Positions 1-7,257 of a DNA stretch of 11,977 nt are shown one piece after another. Position numbers and translations under genes: made by a program. Numbering within the stretch: the stretch's first letter is position 1; every line of letters begins with the position of its first letter. The notes beneath the pieces are model-generated. The model was not told where the DNA came from, ran no database searches, and saw nothing but the letters and a program-made list of their open reading frames with translations. Source of the DNA: MGIIb-O2 sp964003245 (GTDB lineage: Archaea > Thermoplasmatota > Poseidoniia > Poseidoniales > Thalassarchaeaceae); assembly GCA_964003245.1 (NCBI GenBank), contig CAXFIU010000040.1, forward strand, positions 1 to 11,977, in the 5' to 3' direction.

Positions 1-1465
1 AAGTTCCATCGAACATTGTAACGAATAATTGTCCACCATTGCAAGTATTTGTTCTAGCATCAATATGTAATGTTGGTAGTCCGGAGATGTGCATATCCTC
101 TGTCAGTGGTTGACTTGTGATAGTCATTGACTGTTGAGCATTCACAGTTCCTGACATTCCGCCTTCCCAGTCTGCAATTGCATACTGTACATTTTCAGTA
201 TCTTTAGCCGGCCATGTTTCTTCAATATGCCATTCTCCATCATTCCTTTGCACTTGAACATAAGATTCAGGTTCTTCTCCTATTCCTTTCAAGTAATACT
301 CGAACCATGGAAATAGTTCAACTGCCCAATCCATCCTTGTTACACTTGGAAATGCTTCAGCTCCATATCCCGATTCCAATCCTTCATGGACACTTTGTTG
401 ATCTGGATAATTATGCCCCCATTGTCCTGAAATTGTTCGGACATTTATCCCAGCATCTTTCAATAATTGATGAGTTGGGAATGCGTGATATGGGTCAACA
501 TTCCAATCTTGTAACCCCCAAACAATGTATACGCTCCCATTATAATTGTCAATTACATCTTGTAGATGATATCTTTCATCCCAATAATCATTCCACTCAT
601 CGCCTCCAAGACCTGCTCCAAACCAAGTTGTAAATGGACTCAAAGGCCCTATAGCATCATCTGTACAGAATCTCATATCATCGCTTGTAGCATCAGCAGT
701 TGCTCCTTCATACAAAACATCGTATAGCATTGCTCTAGCTTCACTAGATCCATTTCTATAGAACATCTGTTGAACTCCTATAGATCCGGAAATTGGAACA
801 ATAGTTTTCAAATGTTCAGATGGGTTTTGAGCAGCTTCCCAATTTGTTGTTCCCGCATACGATTTTCCCATTAAACCAACATTTCCATTTGACCAATCTT
901 GTTCACCAAGCCAATGAACCGCAGCTTGTATCCCTATTTGTTCTCCAAGTCCCTTTACATCTTGACAATGAGTTGATTTACCTGTGCCAAATGTTGAGAT
1001 CTGTGCTAGAGCATATCCATGAGGGACAAATTCTTCTAGAACCCATAACCCTACCCCTGCATCTGGAATTGTATTAGGATTCGAATCATCACCTGCTATT
1101 CCTTCACCTCCAAAATCATAGTATGGATGTACTGTTGCTATTACAGGAACTTTTGTTCCATTTGGTACTTCAGGCATCCATAATGAAACATGCATTAAAG
1201 CCGGTTCAGGATAACCTACATCTTGCTCTGAGAGAGGCAAATCGACTTCTACGAAGTGTTCAGTTGGACCTGACCATGAATAGATTCCTTCAACAGGTAG
1301 TTGACTTCTCCATCCAGTCATATTTAATTCCATATTTTCTCTTTCATGGATTGGAGTATCCCACCAATCCTCATTGTTACTAATTTCTTGTCTTTCCTCA
1401 GCAAAACAACCTGCTAAGGTCGGCACTATCATGAGTAAACAAATCATGAGTGCGAGAGTGCGCAT
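1..1465 (-). CDS. Lipoprotein serine hydrolase, X-Pro dipeptidyl-peptidase (S15)/CocE-like, 3'-truncated
   Basis: The reading frame is open from the ATG at 1465 to the window edge, giving 488 codons; the C-terminus is missing. The N-terminus is a lipoprotein signal: a hydrophobic stretch (residues 4-18) ending in the lipobox LAGC (17-20), so Cys20 should be lipidated and the enzyme held outside the cell. The alpha/beta-hydrolase core has the S15 signature: HPYYD (113-117, supplying the family's oxyanion-hole Tyr), nucleophile Ser202 in GKSYAG, Asp320 in GLQDWNV, and His351 in QWGHN. Order and spacing fit cocaine esterase and X-Pro dipeptidyl-peptidases. The stretch beyond about residue 400 would begin the family's C-terminal beta-sandwich. 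The likely role is hydrolysis of extracellular peptides or esters; the true substrate cannot be told from sequence, because S15 includes peptidases, esterases and acylases. It lies 70 bp downstream of taw2 on the same strand but has its own TATA-like element. Later Met codons (7, 12) would break the signal peptide, so Met1 is preferred. Confidence 0.9.
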   Translation of the reverse strand, partial: MRTLALMICLLMIVPTLAGCFAEERQEISNNEDWWDTPIHERENMELNMTGWRSQLPVEGIYSWSGPTEHFVEVDLPLSEQDVGYPEPALMHVSLWMPEVPNGTKVPVIATVHPYYDFGGEGIAGDDSNPNTIPDAGVGLWVLEEFVPHGYALAQISTFGTGKSTHCQDVKGLGEQIGIQAAVHWLGEQDWSNGNVGLMGKSYAGTTNWEAAQNPSEHLKTIVPISGSIGVQQMFYRNGSSEARAMLYDVLYEGATADATSDDMRFCTDDAIGPLSPFTTWFGAGLGGDEWNDYWDERYHLQDVIDNYNGSVYIVWGLQDWNVDPYHAFPTHQLLKDAGINVRTISGQWGHNYPDQQSVHEGLESGYGAEAFPSVTRMDWAVELFPWFEYYLKGIGEEPESYVQVQRNDGEWHIEETWPAKDTENVQYAIADWEGGMSGTVNAQQSMTITSQPLTEDMHISGLPTLHIDARTNTCNGGQLFVTMFDGT

Positions 1466-1485
1466 ACACTTCCGAATTTATAATA

Positions 1486-1499
1486 GGATAAAATATAGA
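1486..1499 (-). promoter_or_regulatory. TATA-like box of the S15 lipoprotein gene
   Basis: Read on the minus strand, this is TCTATATTTTATCC, an archaeal-type TATA element centred about 28 nt upstream of the ATG at 1465. That spacing predicts a transcript starting at or within a few bases of the start codon. A second AT-rich patch (TTATAAATT, about 1475-1483) is too close to the ATG for that. No Shine-Dalgarno motif precedes the ATG. The call rests on position and composition only. Confidence 0.45.
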
Positions 1500-1535
1500 C
1501 TGTGTTTTTGTGCAATCTATTCTCTCAACTTATAT

Positions 1536-2435
1536 TTATGAATTATTTTTTCCTATTTCAATATCTAAAACTAAATGATCCCAATGTGGTGCATAAGATT
1601 TAATTTTGTTTATTTTACAGTTGATAATTTTGTAATTTAGATTTATTTTTAGCAATTTTTCAGTAGTTTCTGAGAGAAATACTTGATGATTGCCAGAGGG
1701 GGCCAATCCATGAATATGCAGCACCCCACCCTCTTCTTTCAGACATTTCAAAGCTACATTATATGATTCTTCGGCAGTTGGTAAAAGTCCTAGCAATACT
1801 CTATCTGCTATATTCTCTAATCCATTAGTAGTTACCCTATTATCTCCCTCAAGAATAGTACATTTTATCTTCACATTGTTATTATCAAGATTAAATTTTA
1901 ATGCCTTGATTGCATTAATATTCCATTCACAAGAATAAACATGTTTTACATTATCTTTCATTAATATCGGTAAAGTATAATATCCAATTCCACAGAACAA
2001 ATCTACTACAATTTCATTTTCTGTAACTATTTCTCCCATTCTTCTTCTTTCATTGATATTACCCGAAGAGAACATACATTGAGTAATATGATACCCATAT
2101 TTGATTCCATTTTCTTTTCTTATTACCCAATCATTATTTCCAACCAACATTTCTACGGTCGATTCTCTCTTTTCTCCCACAATTTCTCCAGATCTGGCTA
2201 ATCTTTCTATATTCAAACTTTGACAAACTTTAGTCCAAAATTCATCGTTAATTATTGATCCCCATTGTTCCTTTCTGAAAGATGAATTTGGAATTAGGGC
2301 AATATCATCGAATTTTTCCCAACGTTTGGGAATATCATCTAATAAATCATCTATTTTTTCGTTTTCCAAACCTCTTGATATTAGAATCGAACGAATATTT
2401 TCTCGAAGCTGAAAACTAGGCTTTCCCCCACTCAT
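1536..2435 (-). CDS. taw2: tRNA(Phe) 4-demethylwyosine(37)-C7 aminocarboxypropyltransferase Taw2 (TYW2 family)
   Basis: This 299-aa enzyme transfers the 3-amino-3-carboxypropyl group of S-adenosylmethionine to C7 of 4-demethylwyosine at position 37 of tRNA(Phe), a step of archaeal wyosine-derivative synthesis. The Rossmann core shows MFSSGN..E..R (121-132), SAM-binding motif I DLFCGIGYYTLP (145-156), the acidic ribose-binding CEWN (169-172), and DNR (198-200). It has the TYW2-specific DRVLLGLLPTAE (211-222), where the methyltransferase Trm5 would have an NLP-type motif, then HIHG (240-243). The C-terminal SYAPHWDHLVLD (280-291) closely resembles the human TYW2 end as I recall it. Residues 1-115 form the variable N-terminal region. 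Length matches archaeal family members (about 280-330 aa). The start at 2435 has GGAG about 8 nt upstream on the minus strand. The gene diverges from the 2497 gene across only 61 bp. Trm5 is the main alternative but fits the motifs less well. Confidence 0.93.
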   Translation of the reverse strand: MSGGKPSFQLRENIRSILISRGLENEKIDDLLDDIPKRWEKFDDIALIPNSSFRKEQWGSIINDEFWTKVCQSLNIERLARSGEIVGEKRESTVEMLVGNNDWVIRKENGIKYGYHITQCMFSSGNINERRRMGEIVTENEIVVDLFCGIGYYTLPILMKDNVKHVYSCEWNINAIKALKFNLDNNNVKIKCTILEGDNRVTTNGLENIADRVLLGLLPTAEESYNVALKCLKEEGGVLHIHGLAPSGNHQVFLSETTEKLLKINLNYKIINCKINKIKSYAPHWDHLVLDIEIGKNNS

Positions 2436-2496
2436 TCATATCTCCGAGATGCAGGATGGATTCAGACTTATGGTAGATGACTTCCTCCAATAACTC

Positions 2497-5475
2497 ATGC
2501 AGCGTGTAGCAGTGTTACTGGTAATGTTGCTTATTTTTCCGGTTTATTCTGCTTCCCCCCCTCCTGGAGAACCAGAAGTAGAAAATGATATTTGTTCTAC
2601 ATGGAATAGTCAGAATGGCGTCTGTGATGACTACCAATCTAATCTTGATGGTTCAACCTTTAGTGAATGGATTAAGTCTTCAATTATAGTCAATGTAGTT
2701 AATGCAGATAGTGTATCTTTAACAATATCAACCGCCGTTCATGAATTATCTCGTTCTGATTTAGATTTAGAAGATTTAGATTTGGAAGGAGATAGTAGTT
2801 TAGAAGATGGTATTCCTGCCGATTACATAAGAAATTATCTTGATTTTGAAAGGAATGGTTTTACAATTGAAGAGAGAATGGTTTCTTTAATTCAGACAAA
2901 TATGAGAGAATATATTGAAGATAATTTTGACTATACAGAGGATTCTCTTTTGAACACCATCTCTTCTGTAGATTTTTCTTCTGTTGGAGACTTACAATGT
3001 ACTTATGATAATTCTCAGGATTCAATTGATGAAGTAAATGGTCTGATGAATGACCCATTTAATCCACCAATATGCTTCAGAGGTGTGTTTATCTTAACTC
3101 TGAATCCAGATAATCTAGGAATCAAAGAGAATACGGGAGATTTAGATAGAATAATTCGAGGACTTTTGTTAATGGGGGGAGATGTTGAATCTTCATTTAA
3201 TGCCAAGGCTTTACCTGGCCATTATGTAGAATTAACAGTCTCTCCTCCTGAATACTCAACAGCTTTTGAGATTGATGAACCCGGCATTTTACTTACAAAA
3301 AATATTCCAAATCAATTACCTCAGAGATATGGGCACTTATCTCTAGATAATACTGTCTCGGAAGATATAAATTCTGATATCTCAGAAAGTTTAGTTATGA
3401 GAATTAAGAATAGAGACTCATCTTCAATATTATCCATTGATAATCATCAGCCGTCTCTATCGATAGATGTATTAATCGATGCTAGAGACTCAAGCAATAC
3501 TGAAATTGAAATGATATTATCGATACATTATCTTGCTTCGGATACTTTGGATAATTGGTTAGTTGATTTCGAAGATGATGAAATGAATATTCCAATAATC
3601 ACATCAGATGGAATCAGAATGTTAGATTATGAATTAGAAGAAGATTTATCTCCGCTACTCCAAGGAATACCAATAGAGGGAATATCTACGGGTTTTTCAG
3701 AATTATTTGGCACAGAAATCGATTTTATTCAACCAACATTTTCTGCCTCAGATGATCTCGGAGGACTTGATTTCAGACACCAAAATGGAGAAACTTGCGA
3801 TGAAATGCTAGAAGTTAGATACTGTTTAGATGGAGAAAATGCTATGTCTGGTACGAATCCAATCTATATTCAATCAAGTTCTCAGCCCGTTCAAGTTCAG
3901 TTGTCAAATATTATCCAGAATATGCTGGGTTCTAGTTTGGGAGATGTTTCTACTTTGGACTTTTCAATAGTCAATGATGAAGATCTTGCAGCAGCGATGA
4001 GTATTGTAGAAGTTGATTTTTCAGCTAACTCTGGATGGTTACAGGAAATATTACCTGATGATTTCCCTGATACTAATATAAATCTAGAATTACTTCTTCC
4101 CGAATGGATTCGTTCTACTAGTCAAGAAAATCATTTAATTGAAATTAAATCTTTATTCCATGAAGATGAAATCTATGAATCTGGATTTGAAGGTACAAGA
4201 ATCTTTGACTGGAGGCATCCAATTTGTTTAAATTCAGATCCCTGTGAAGATTCATCGAATGATTTAGTCTGTTCATCTAAACAAAGCACATGTTTTACTT
4301 CTAAAGCCGAGTTTTATATCAAAAACATTGCAATAAATGAATTAAGTGGAGAAATAAATATTGATTTTGATGCTGAATTAACTTTCTCTATTCATCGATT
4401 AAATGTTGATTTAGGTGAAGATAACATTGAGTTAATTCCGATTCCATCTGATTTAATCAGGAGAGCAATTGCGATTGGCGATAGGAGAGATCTATCTTTT
4501 GATAATCAAATAAATGATGAAGGTGGTTTGTTAGGAGGATCAGAAATAACAGCTCCATTAGATTTTGGAAATGGAAATGAAATAAATATCACAATATCTA
4601 ATTCAGGGATGTCTCAATTTGCAGAAGATCTCAATGAGATATTTCCAGCAGTGATTAGCGATCCTAGGAATGAGATATCTGGTTTTCCATTAGATCTCGG
4701 CTTCGGAAAATATGAGTTAAATGCTAATTTAATAAGTACTCCATTCCAATTTAATGCTGGATATTATGAAATACCTGAAACAATAATTCCTAATGACTTA
4801 AACCCAATAAATTTTTCAGCATCGATAAATAATGCAGAGATGAGTTTTTCTTCTATCGACGATCAAATTAATCTTGATATTCATAGATCATCATATGAGG
4901 CCCCTCTATCCGTATTTGAATGGCCATTTGGAGACCCGATTACAAGTGACTTTGGAATTACATTTGAAAACTCACAGATGCAACAAAAAATCTTTCCAAT
5001 AATGGAACATACGATTTTTGGCACTATTCGCTCATCATCATTAATAATCATCCATATGCCAGATGAAATTAGGCTCTCATCCTTTGAGAGTTCTAATGAG
5101 CGTGGCAATATTACTGAAATTGAAGGTAAGCAGGTACTTACATATCTCACACCAGTGTGTCCAGAAGCATTAACTTGGAATGATTGTAAAAAGAATTCTG
5201 ACTTAGTAACATATAATCTTGAGTATAGTTGGTCATTTATTTTCGTTGAATTATCCCCTTATGCAATTATTTTGATTTCATTACTAGTTCTATTTTCAGT
5301 TCGTCTAATAAGACGAAGAAAAGAAAAGAAATTTCTAAAAATCCAAGAACAGGAATTATTACAAAGTGAACTTACAGAAGTTGCCGCTATCGAAGCATTC
5401 GGTTCAATGGATTCTCCAGTAGTCGTTGCAAACGAGTCATATTTTGAAAAGGAAGAAATTATGAATAACGAATAA
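2497..5475 (+). CDS. Secreted, membrane-anchored Cys-containing protein of unknown function (992 aa)
   Basis: I do not recognise this family. The N-terminus is a signal peptide (hydrophobic 5-16, likely cleavage near SAS, residues 18-20), followed by PPP. Residues about 20-913 are a large, acidic, beta-rich exterior region. A single membrane span (about 914-935) follows, then a basic stop-transfer sequence (RLIRRRKEKK, from 936) and a cytosolic tail of about 57 aa. All 12 cysteines lie outside: 33/43, 168/193, 434/443, 577/583/592/599 and 888/897. The even number and short spacing suggest six disulfides. Three weakly similar segments recur near residues 74-116, 339-377 and 626-660, each with an [IV]H-x-L start, an acidic middle and an IP...IR end. 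Function could be adhesion, surface-layer association or sensing; nothing catalytic is visible. The start is the ATG that gives the complete signal peptide; no Shine-Dalgarno is seen. Its stop lies 2 nt from the stop of the convergent uvrC. Confidence 0.85.
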   Translation: MQRVAVLLVMLLIFPVYSASPPPGEPEVENDICSTWNSQNGVCDDYQSNLDGSTFSEWIKSSIIVNVVNADSVSLTISTAVHELSRSDLDLEDLDLEGDSSLEDGIPADYIRNYLDFERNGFTIEERMVSLIQTNMREYIEDNFDYTEDSLLNTISSVDFSSVGDLQCTYDNSQDSIDEVNGLMNDPFNPPICFRGVFILTLNPDNLGIKENTGDLDRIIRGLLLMGGDVESSFNAKALPGHYVELTVSPPEYSTAFEIDEPGILLTKNIPNQLPQRYGHLSLDNTVSEDINSDISESLVMRIKNRDSSSILSIDNHQPSLSIDVLIDARDSSNTEIEMILSIHYLASDTLDNWLVDFEDDEMNIPIITSDGIRMLDYELEEDLSPLLQGIPIEGISTGFSELFGTEIDFIQPTFSASDDLGGLDFRHQNGETCDEMLEVRYCLDGENAMSGTNPIYIQSSSQPVQVQLSNIIQNMLGSSLGDVSTLDFSIVNDEDLAAAMSIVEVDFSANSGWLQEILPDDFPDTNINLELLLPEWIRSTSQENHLIEIKSLFHEDEIYESGFEGTRIFDWRHPICLNSDPCEDSSNDLVCSSKQSTCFTSKAEFYIKNIAINELSGEINIDFDAELTFSIHRLNVDLGEDNIELIPIPSDLIRRAIAIGDRRDLSFDNQINDEGGLLGGSEITAPLDFGNGNEINITISNSGMSQFAEDLNEIFPAVISDPRNEISGFPLDLGFGKYELNANLISTPFQFNAGYYEIPETIIPNDLNPINFSASINNAEMSFSSIDDQINLDIHRSSYEAPLSVFEWPFGDPITSDFGITFENSQMQQKIFPIMEHTIFGTIRSSSLIIIHMPDEIRLSSFESSNERGNITEIEGKQVLTYLTPVCPEALTWNDCKKNSDLVTYNLEYSWSFIFVELSPYAIILISLLVLFSVRLIRRRKEKKFLKIQEQELLQSELTEVAAIEAFGSMDSPVVVANESYFEKEEIMNNE
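2758..2787 (+). repeat. 15-bp tandem repeat (two copies) encoding DLDLE
   Basis: GATTTAGATTTAGAA (2758-2772) is followed directly by GATTTAGATTTGGAA (2773-2787) with a single mismatch. It is in frame in the 992-aa surface protein and encodes the acidic pentapeptide DLDLE twice. Each unit itself holds a GATTTA doubling. It looks like a recent local duplication in a low-complexity acidic loop of the first internal repeat segment. Confidence 0.8.
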
Positions 5476-5477
5476 TT

Positions 5478-7202
5478 CTAAACTAATTCAGAATATATTT
5501 TCTTTGACATTTCTTTACCAATACCTGGAACCTTTTCGAGTTCCTCAATCGATGCAAATTTTATATTTTTATAACTTCCAAAATGAACCATTAATGCTTG
5601 TATCTTTTTTGCTCCCAAGCCATCTATATTTTCTAAAGGATTTTTCAAAGTATTTTTTCCTCTTCTTTGTCGATGAAATTTATTAACAAATCTATGGGCT
5701 TCATCTCTAGAATGAATTAATACTCTACCTCTTCTATCAATTTTAATTGGTTCTTTTCCTTTACGAAAAATTGTTTCTTCCTTTTTTGCTAATGCAGCAA
5801 CAGGAAAAACTCCTTCTAAATTATGTCTTTCTAGCAAATTATTTATTGTATCAAGATGAGTTTTTCCTCCATCTAGTAGTAGTAAATCCGGCCAATCATC
5901 TTGCCTTTTCAGCCATCTTTCAACAACTTCTGACATCATTCTAAGGTCGTCCAACACCTCAGTTTTGACTGTGTATGTCCTATACTCTTTTTTAACTGGT
6001 CTTCCTTTTCTAAAAACTATAGATGCTCCCACTCTTTCACTACCCTGAAGTTGTGCCATATCAAAGCAAACAATGTAATCTAGGGACTCCATTTTCAATA
6101 ATTTTGCTCCATCGTCTGCAGCCATCTTTTCTAAATTCCCAGTGCGTCTATTTTTCTGTCGAGTTACTTGAATTTCTGCATTTCTTGTAGCCATTTGTTG
6201 TAGTTTTGATAGCTCTCCTCTAATGGGTACTTTAGTATCAACTTTCTTACCTTTTTTTTCGGAGAGCCATTCTTCCATTACTTTAGTTATTGGAGACGGT
6301 AGTAGGATTGTTTTCGGAGGTTTCCGATCTGAATAATGTTCAGAAAGTACTAGAGATACTGATTCAGAAATATCTCCTTTGTGAATTAATGGATAATTAA
6401 CCTCTCCCTGAATTATTCCATCTTTGGCATGAAGTATTACTATCACTGCAAAATCATCTCTTTGTGAGAAACCTATGGCATCACAGTCTTGATAAAATCT
6501 TGAGTTAATTATTTGTTGTGAAATAGTAACTTGAATTGAAGTAATTAAATCTCTAATTTTTCCAGCCTTTTCATATTCTAATTCTTTAGAATATTTTTCC
6601 ATTTCAATATTCAGCTCTTGGATTAGTTTACCTGCATTTCCATCCAAAACACTCGATACCATTTTTACAATCTCAGAGTAACCATCTGGGTCAACACAAG
6701 GTCCTTTACAGAGGCCAATGTGCTTCGCAAAGCACCCCTCCTGTCCATTACAATCCTTATCTCTAATCCCGAACTGTCTTCTCAATAATTGAATTACCCT
6801 TTTTGCGGCACCTGCATCTGGAAACGGCCCCCATCGTTTATCGTCATCTGCTGGAAATCTAGTATAGAGAATTCTTGGATATTTTTCGTTTGTTAGAGAG
6901 ATAAAAGGATAGGATTTGTCATCTTTCAATCTAGAATTATATTTTGGTTTATGCTTACGAATTAATTCTCTTTCAAGAACCAGTGCTTCATTAGGATTCT
7001 GAGTCACAATAAAATCAATTTTTTCAGAATTTATCACTAGGTTTGGTATCATTTTCCTATCTGGTTTTTTTGTAAAATAAGATTTCACTCTTTCTTTTAG
7101 ATTATTAGCCTTACCAACATATAATACACGTTCATTTTTTTGCTTAAAAAGATATACTCCAGGCTTATTCGGCAAATCAATTTGACTGCCCTCGAGTACC
7201 AT
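5478..7202 (-). CDS. uvrC: UvrABC excinuclease subunit C
   Basis: UvrC makes both incisions flanking a DNA lesion after recruitment by UvrB in nucleotide excision repair. All expected domains are present in 574 aa, slightly shorter than bacterial UvrC (about 600). They are a GIY-YIG nuclease (about 13-92; GVY 15-17, YVG 28-30, Arg38, Glu77, Asn89); a Cys cluster C151, C157, C165, C169 matching the iron-sulfur ligands of UvrC; and a UVR domain for UvrB contact (about 191-226). The RNase H-like nuclease follows (Asp381 in FDMAQLQG, Asp444 in LLDGGK, His503 in RDEAHRF), then tandem helix-hairpin-helix motifs (IDGLGAKK 526-533, VPGIGKEM 558-565). The canonical D-[IN]-[SA]-[HN] after the first Asp reads D-M-A-Q here, which should not affect metal ligands. 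The start at 7202 directly precedes the conserved LPNKPGVYLF region. The gene diverges from the STAND regulator over 55 bp and converges on the 2497 gene. No uvrA or uvrB is in the window. Confidence 0.97.
   Translation of the reverse strand: MVLEGSQIDLPNKPGVYLFKQKNERVLYVGKANNLKERVKSYFTKKPDRKMIPNLVINSEKIDFIVTQNPNEALVLERELIRKHKPKYNSRLKDDKSYPFISLTNEKYPRILYTRFPADDDKRWGPFPDAGAAKRVIQLLRRQFGIRDKDCNGQEGCFAKHIGLCKGPCVDPDGYSEIVKMVSSVLDGNAGKLIQELNIEMEKYSKELEYEKAGKIRDLITSIQVTISQQIINSRFYQDCDAIGFSQRDDFAVIVILHAKDGIIQGEVNYPLIHKGDISESVSLVLSEHYSDRKPPKTILLPSPITKVMEEWLSEKKGKKVDTKVPIRGELSKLQQMATRNAEIQVTRQKNRRTGNLEKMAADDGAKLLKMESLDYIVCFDMAQLQGSERVGASIVFRKGRPVKKEYRTYTVKTEVLDDLRMMSEVVERWLKRQDDWPDLLLLDGGKTHLDTINNLLERHNLEGVFPVAALAKKEETIFRKGKEPIKIDRRGRVLIHSRDEAHRFVNKFHRQRRGKNTLKNPLENIDGLGAKKIQALMVHFGSYKNIKFASIEELEKVPGIGKEMSKKIYSELV
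5497..5517 (+). terminator. Possible T-rich terminator of the 2497-5475 gene, inside the uvrC 3' end
   Basis: Just past the plus-strand stop the non-template strand becomes T-rich (ATTTTCTTT, then ATTTCTTT). Archaeal RNA polymerase terminates intrinsically at U-rich stretches without needing a hairpin. As the opposing gene starts 2 nt away, any terminator must sit inside uvrC coding sequence. The general AT-richness of the region makes this weak. Confidence 0.25.
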
Positions 7203-7253
7203 GATAGTATGAACGGGAAAGGTGAATACCCATGAACCCTAGACCTACTCGAG
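7191..7253. promoter_or_regulatory. Divergent promoter region with 8-bp inverted repeat CTCGAGTA / TACTCGAG
   Basis: A perfect inverted repeat brackets the uvrC/STAND divergent promoter region: CTCGAGTA at 7191-7198 (inside the first codons of uvrC) and TACTCGAG at 7246-7253 (5 bp before the regulator ATG). Each arm contains the palindrome CTCGAG. A third CTCGAG lies at 7337-7342 and a near match TACTCGAA at 7438-7444 plus the next base, both inside the regulator gene. The winged-helix protein encoded next door is an obvious candidate ligand, making this a possible autoregulatory operator. Neither start has a clear TATA box or Shine-Dalgarno. This is an inference from position and symmetry. 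Confidence 0.35.
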
Positions 7254-7257
7254 TGTC

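Noticed and set aside
214..1383. Three plus-strand reading frames of 85-139 codons
   Set aside because: They lie antisense to the lipoprotein hydrolase, whose frame has a lipobox and complete catalytic triad; the plus-strand translations show no domain pattern.
1466..1535. Terminator or small RNA between taw2 and the lipoprotein gene
   Set aside because: The 70 bp hold the downstream TATA-like box but no T-rich tract on the minus strand and no convincing hairpin.
1536..2435. Trm5 (tRNA m1G37 methyltransferase) as identity
   Set aside because: DRVLLGLLPTAE and SYAPHWDHLVLD match the TYW2/Taw2 branch; the Trm5-type NLP motif is absent.
2758..2787. Tandem repeat as the start of a CRISPR or minisatellite
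   Set aside because: There are only two 15-bp units, without spacers, in frame in a coding sequence.
7220..7231. GGTGAATACC as a palindromic operator at the centre of the uvrC divergent region
   Set aside because: Only the outer three bases on each side pair; too weak to call.
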